Shown here: positions 62,796 to 64,000 of the stretch, piece after piece
Numbering within the stretch: position 1 is the stretch's first letter
Layout: the number at the start of each line of letters is the position of its first letter
From: Taishania sp965247975
Lineage (GTDB): Bacteria > Bacteroidota > Bacteroidia > Flavobacteriales_D > Crocinitomicaceae
DNA: 64,000 nucleotides
Assembly: GCA_965247975.1 (NCBI GenBank)
Contig: OZ252050.1
Coordinates: forward strand, 3,658,001-3,722,000
Direction: 5' to 3'
The notes under the pieces: model-generated
The model's input: only the letters and a program-made list of their open reading frames with translations
Databases searched by the model: none
Told to the model about the DNA's origin: nothing
Position numbers and translations under genes: made by a program

Positions 62796-63092
62796 TTAAA
62801 AGTTATTAAATAAATCAATCGTCTCTCCATCCGCAACAGTAACAACAGCTTTTTTCCATTGTTTACTTTTTTGCTCAACGATACCTTTGTTAGTATATTT
62901 AACAGAGGATTTACCACCGCCATAATTCATTGTACGGATGTCAGTAACACTAACACCATACATTCTCTCGACAGCATCTTTAATTTCAATTTTGTTCGCC
63001 TTCATGTCAACAACAAACGAGAAACGGTTGAATTTTTCAGTCGCTTTCGTCGCTTTTTCTGTAATGATCGGCTTTTTAATAATTGCTTTCAT
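62796..63092 (-). CDS. rplW: Ribosomal protein L23
   Basis: 98 aa from the ATG at 63090-63092; a TTG two codons upstream would abut the rplD stop exactly and is less likely. A 50S protein at the exit tunnel where trigger factor and SRP dock. IIKKPIITEKATKA and FVVDMKANKIEIKDAVERMYGV are typical. Confidence 0.97.
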   Translation of the reverse strand: MKAIIKKPIITEKATKATEKFNRFSFVVDMKANKIEIKDAVERMYGVSVTDIRTMNYGGGKSSVKYTNKGIVEQKSKQWKKAVVTVADGETIDLFNNF

Positions 63093-63098
63093 CTTCAA

Positions 63099-63725
63099 TT
63101 AGTTTAGAATCTTTTCGATTACTTCAATTGAACTTGTCGCAAGAACTACTTTTTTCGCATTCAATACATCAAATGTATTTACTGAATTAGCTGTTACGAC
63201 TTTCACTTTCCCTAGATTTCTTGATGACAAATAAACGTTATCGTTATCGTCTCCGAGGATCATCAACACTTTATCATTTTCCAATTTTAAAGCTGCGATC
63301 AACGCGATGAAATCTTTTGTTTTTGCACCATCAAATTTTGGATCTTCCAATACCAAAATTGAGTCATTTTGAGCTTTGTAAGTAAAAGCTGACTTACGCG
63401 CCAATCTTTTCAACTTTACATTTAACTTAAAATGATAGTTTCTTGGTCTAGGTCCGAAAATACGACCTCCACCAACACGTGTTCCTGATTTAATATTACC
63501 AGCACGTGCACCACCAGTTCCTTTTTGCTTTTTGATCTTTTTTGTAGATCCAGCAATTTCAGCTCTTTCTTTTGCTTTGTGCGTACCTTGACGACGATTA
63601 GCTAAATGTTGTTTAACATCCAAATAAATCGCGTGGTCATTTGGTTCAATTCCAAATACCGCATCCGATAAGCTAACAGTTTTCGAAGTAGCTTTTCCTT
63701 TTGAATCAAATACTTTTGCTTCCAT
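63099..63725 (-). CDS. rplD: Ribosomal protein L4
   Basis: 208 aa. A 50S protein whose loop enters the exit tunnel. The loop block RQGTHKAKERAEIAGSTKKIKKQKGTGGARAGNI and GGRIFGPRPRNYHFKLN are diagnostic. In some bacteria L4 also represses the S10 operon. Its ATG overlaps the rplC stop by 1 nt. Confidence 0.98.
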   Translation of the reverse strand: MEAKVFDSKGKATSKTVSLSDAVFGIEPNDHAIYLDVKQHLANRRQGTHKAKERAEIAGSTKKIKKQKGTGGARAGNIKSGTRVGGGRIFGPRPRNYHFKLNVKLKRLARKSAFTYKAQNDSILVLEDPKFDGAKTKDFIALIAALKLENDKVLMILGDDNDNVYLSSRNLGKVKVVTANSVNTFDVLNAKKVVLATSSIEVIEKILN

Positions 63726-64000
63726 TATTTACGAATTGTTACGGTTGAACCTTTAGCTCCAGGAATAGAACCTTTAACTACGATTAAATTTTTGTCTCCA
63801 AGAACTTTCAAAATTTCAAGGTTTTCTACTTGAACTTGCTTGTTCCCCATTTGCCCAGCCATTCTCATTCCTTTGAATACTTTTGCAGGGTATGAAGCAG
63901 CTCCAACAGAACCCGGTGCACGTAATCTGTTGTGCTGACCGTGAGTTGATTGACCAACACCACCAAAATTGTGACGTTTTACAACCCCTTGGAATCCTTT
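63725..64000 (-). CDS. rplC: Ribosomal protein L3, C-terminal part (cut by window edge)
   Basis: The last 91 residues are visible; the start lies beyond position 64000. KGFQGVVKRHNFGG, STHGQHNRLRAPGSVG and VFKGMRMAGQMGNKQV are the L3 signature region near the peptidyl transferase centre. The stop TAA shares its last base with the rplD ATG (TAATG). Confidence 0.97.
   Translation of the reverse strand, partial: KGFQGVVKRHNFGGVGQSTHGQHNRLRAPGSVGAASYPAKVFKGMRMAGQMGNKQVQVENLEILKVLGDKNLIVVKGSIPGAKGSTVTIRK

Overview
The window looks like the chromosome of an AT-rich Bacteroidota, most likely a Flavobacteriales member near Fluviicola/Crocinitomicaceae (inferred from gene content, not from a database search). 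The signs are seven large type IX secretion (T9SS) cargo proteins, four with a gliding-motility-type (CHU_C, type B) C-terminal domain and three with a type A 'Por' sorting tail; TAnnTTTG-type promoter -7 boxes; a lone GT5-type glycogen synthase domain protein divergent from panC and followed by a DUF4270-like lipoprotein; and an S10-spc-alpha ribosomal operon followed by carA and eno. No tRNA, rRNA, integrase, transposase or CRISPR array was seen.

Layout. 1-6.2 kb: lipoprotein start, glycogen synthase domain protein, panC, a membrane-anchored M23 peptidase, a T9SS type B adhesin-like protein and an atypical SDR lacking the catalytic Tyr and Lys. 6.3-17.3 kb: tandem array of three giant type A T9SS proteins (GEVED, FN3 and choice-of-anchor-J-like modules), with near-identical 3' parts and related terminators. 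17.3-30 kb: 3-hydroxyanthranilate dioxygenase, a T9SS type B SBBP-repeat protein, a PurF-like amidophosphoribosyltransferase, an orphan histidine kinase, gpmI and another type B protein. 30-34.2 kb: sufA-like/sufBCD behind a good promoter that carries a palindrome. 34.2-40.2 kb: accessory block with an EEP-fold nuclease, a GmrSD-like DUF262-DUF1524 protein, a coupled second DUF262 protein and a small secreted protein; the first three are bracketed by related spacer repeats. 40.3-44 kb: pdxJ, CBS protein, nadK and a cyclophilin-FKBP double isomerase. 44.6-47.4 kb: a glycine-rich type B protein. 47.6-64 kb, all on the minus strand: eno, carA and the ribosomal operon from rplQ (encoding an L17 fused to a helix-hairpin-helix tail) up to a partial rplC, including secY, infA, rpmJ and rpoA.

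How the genes work together. The T9SS proteins would be exported through Sec and then T9SS to the cell surface. SufABCD assembles Fe-S clusters; the usual sufS/sufE partners are not in the window, and the accessory block lies exactly where they are often found. That block is the best candidate for an unusual system: a three-gene, probably anti-mobile-element (type IV restriction-like) module made of a GmrSD-like nuclease, a paralogous DUF262 NTPase/sensor without a recognisable nuclease, and an EEP nuclease. Its function is inferred, not shown.
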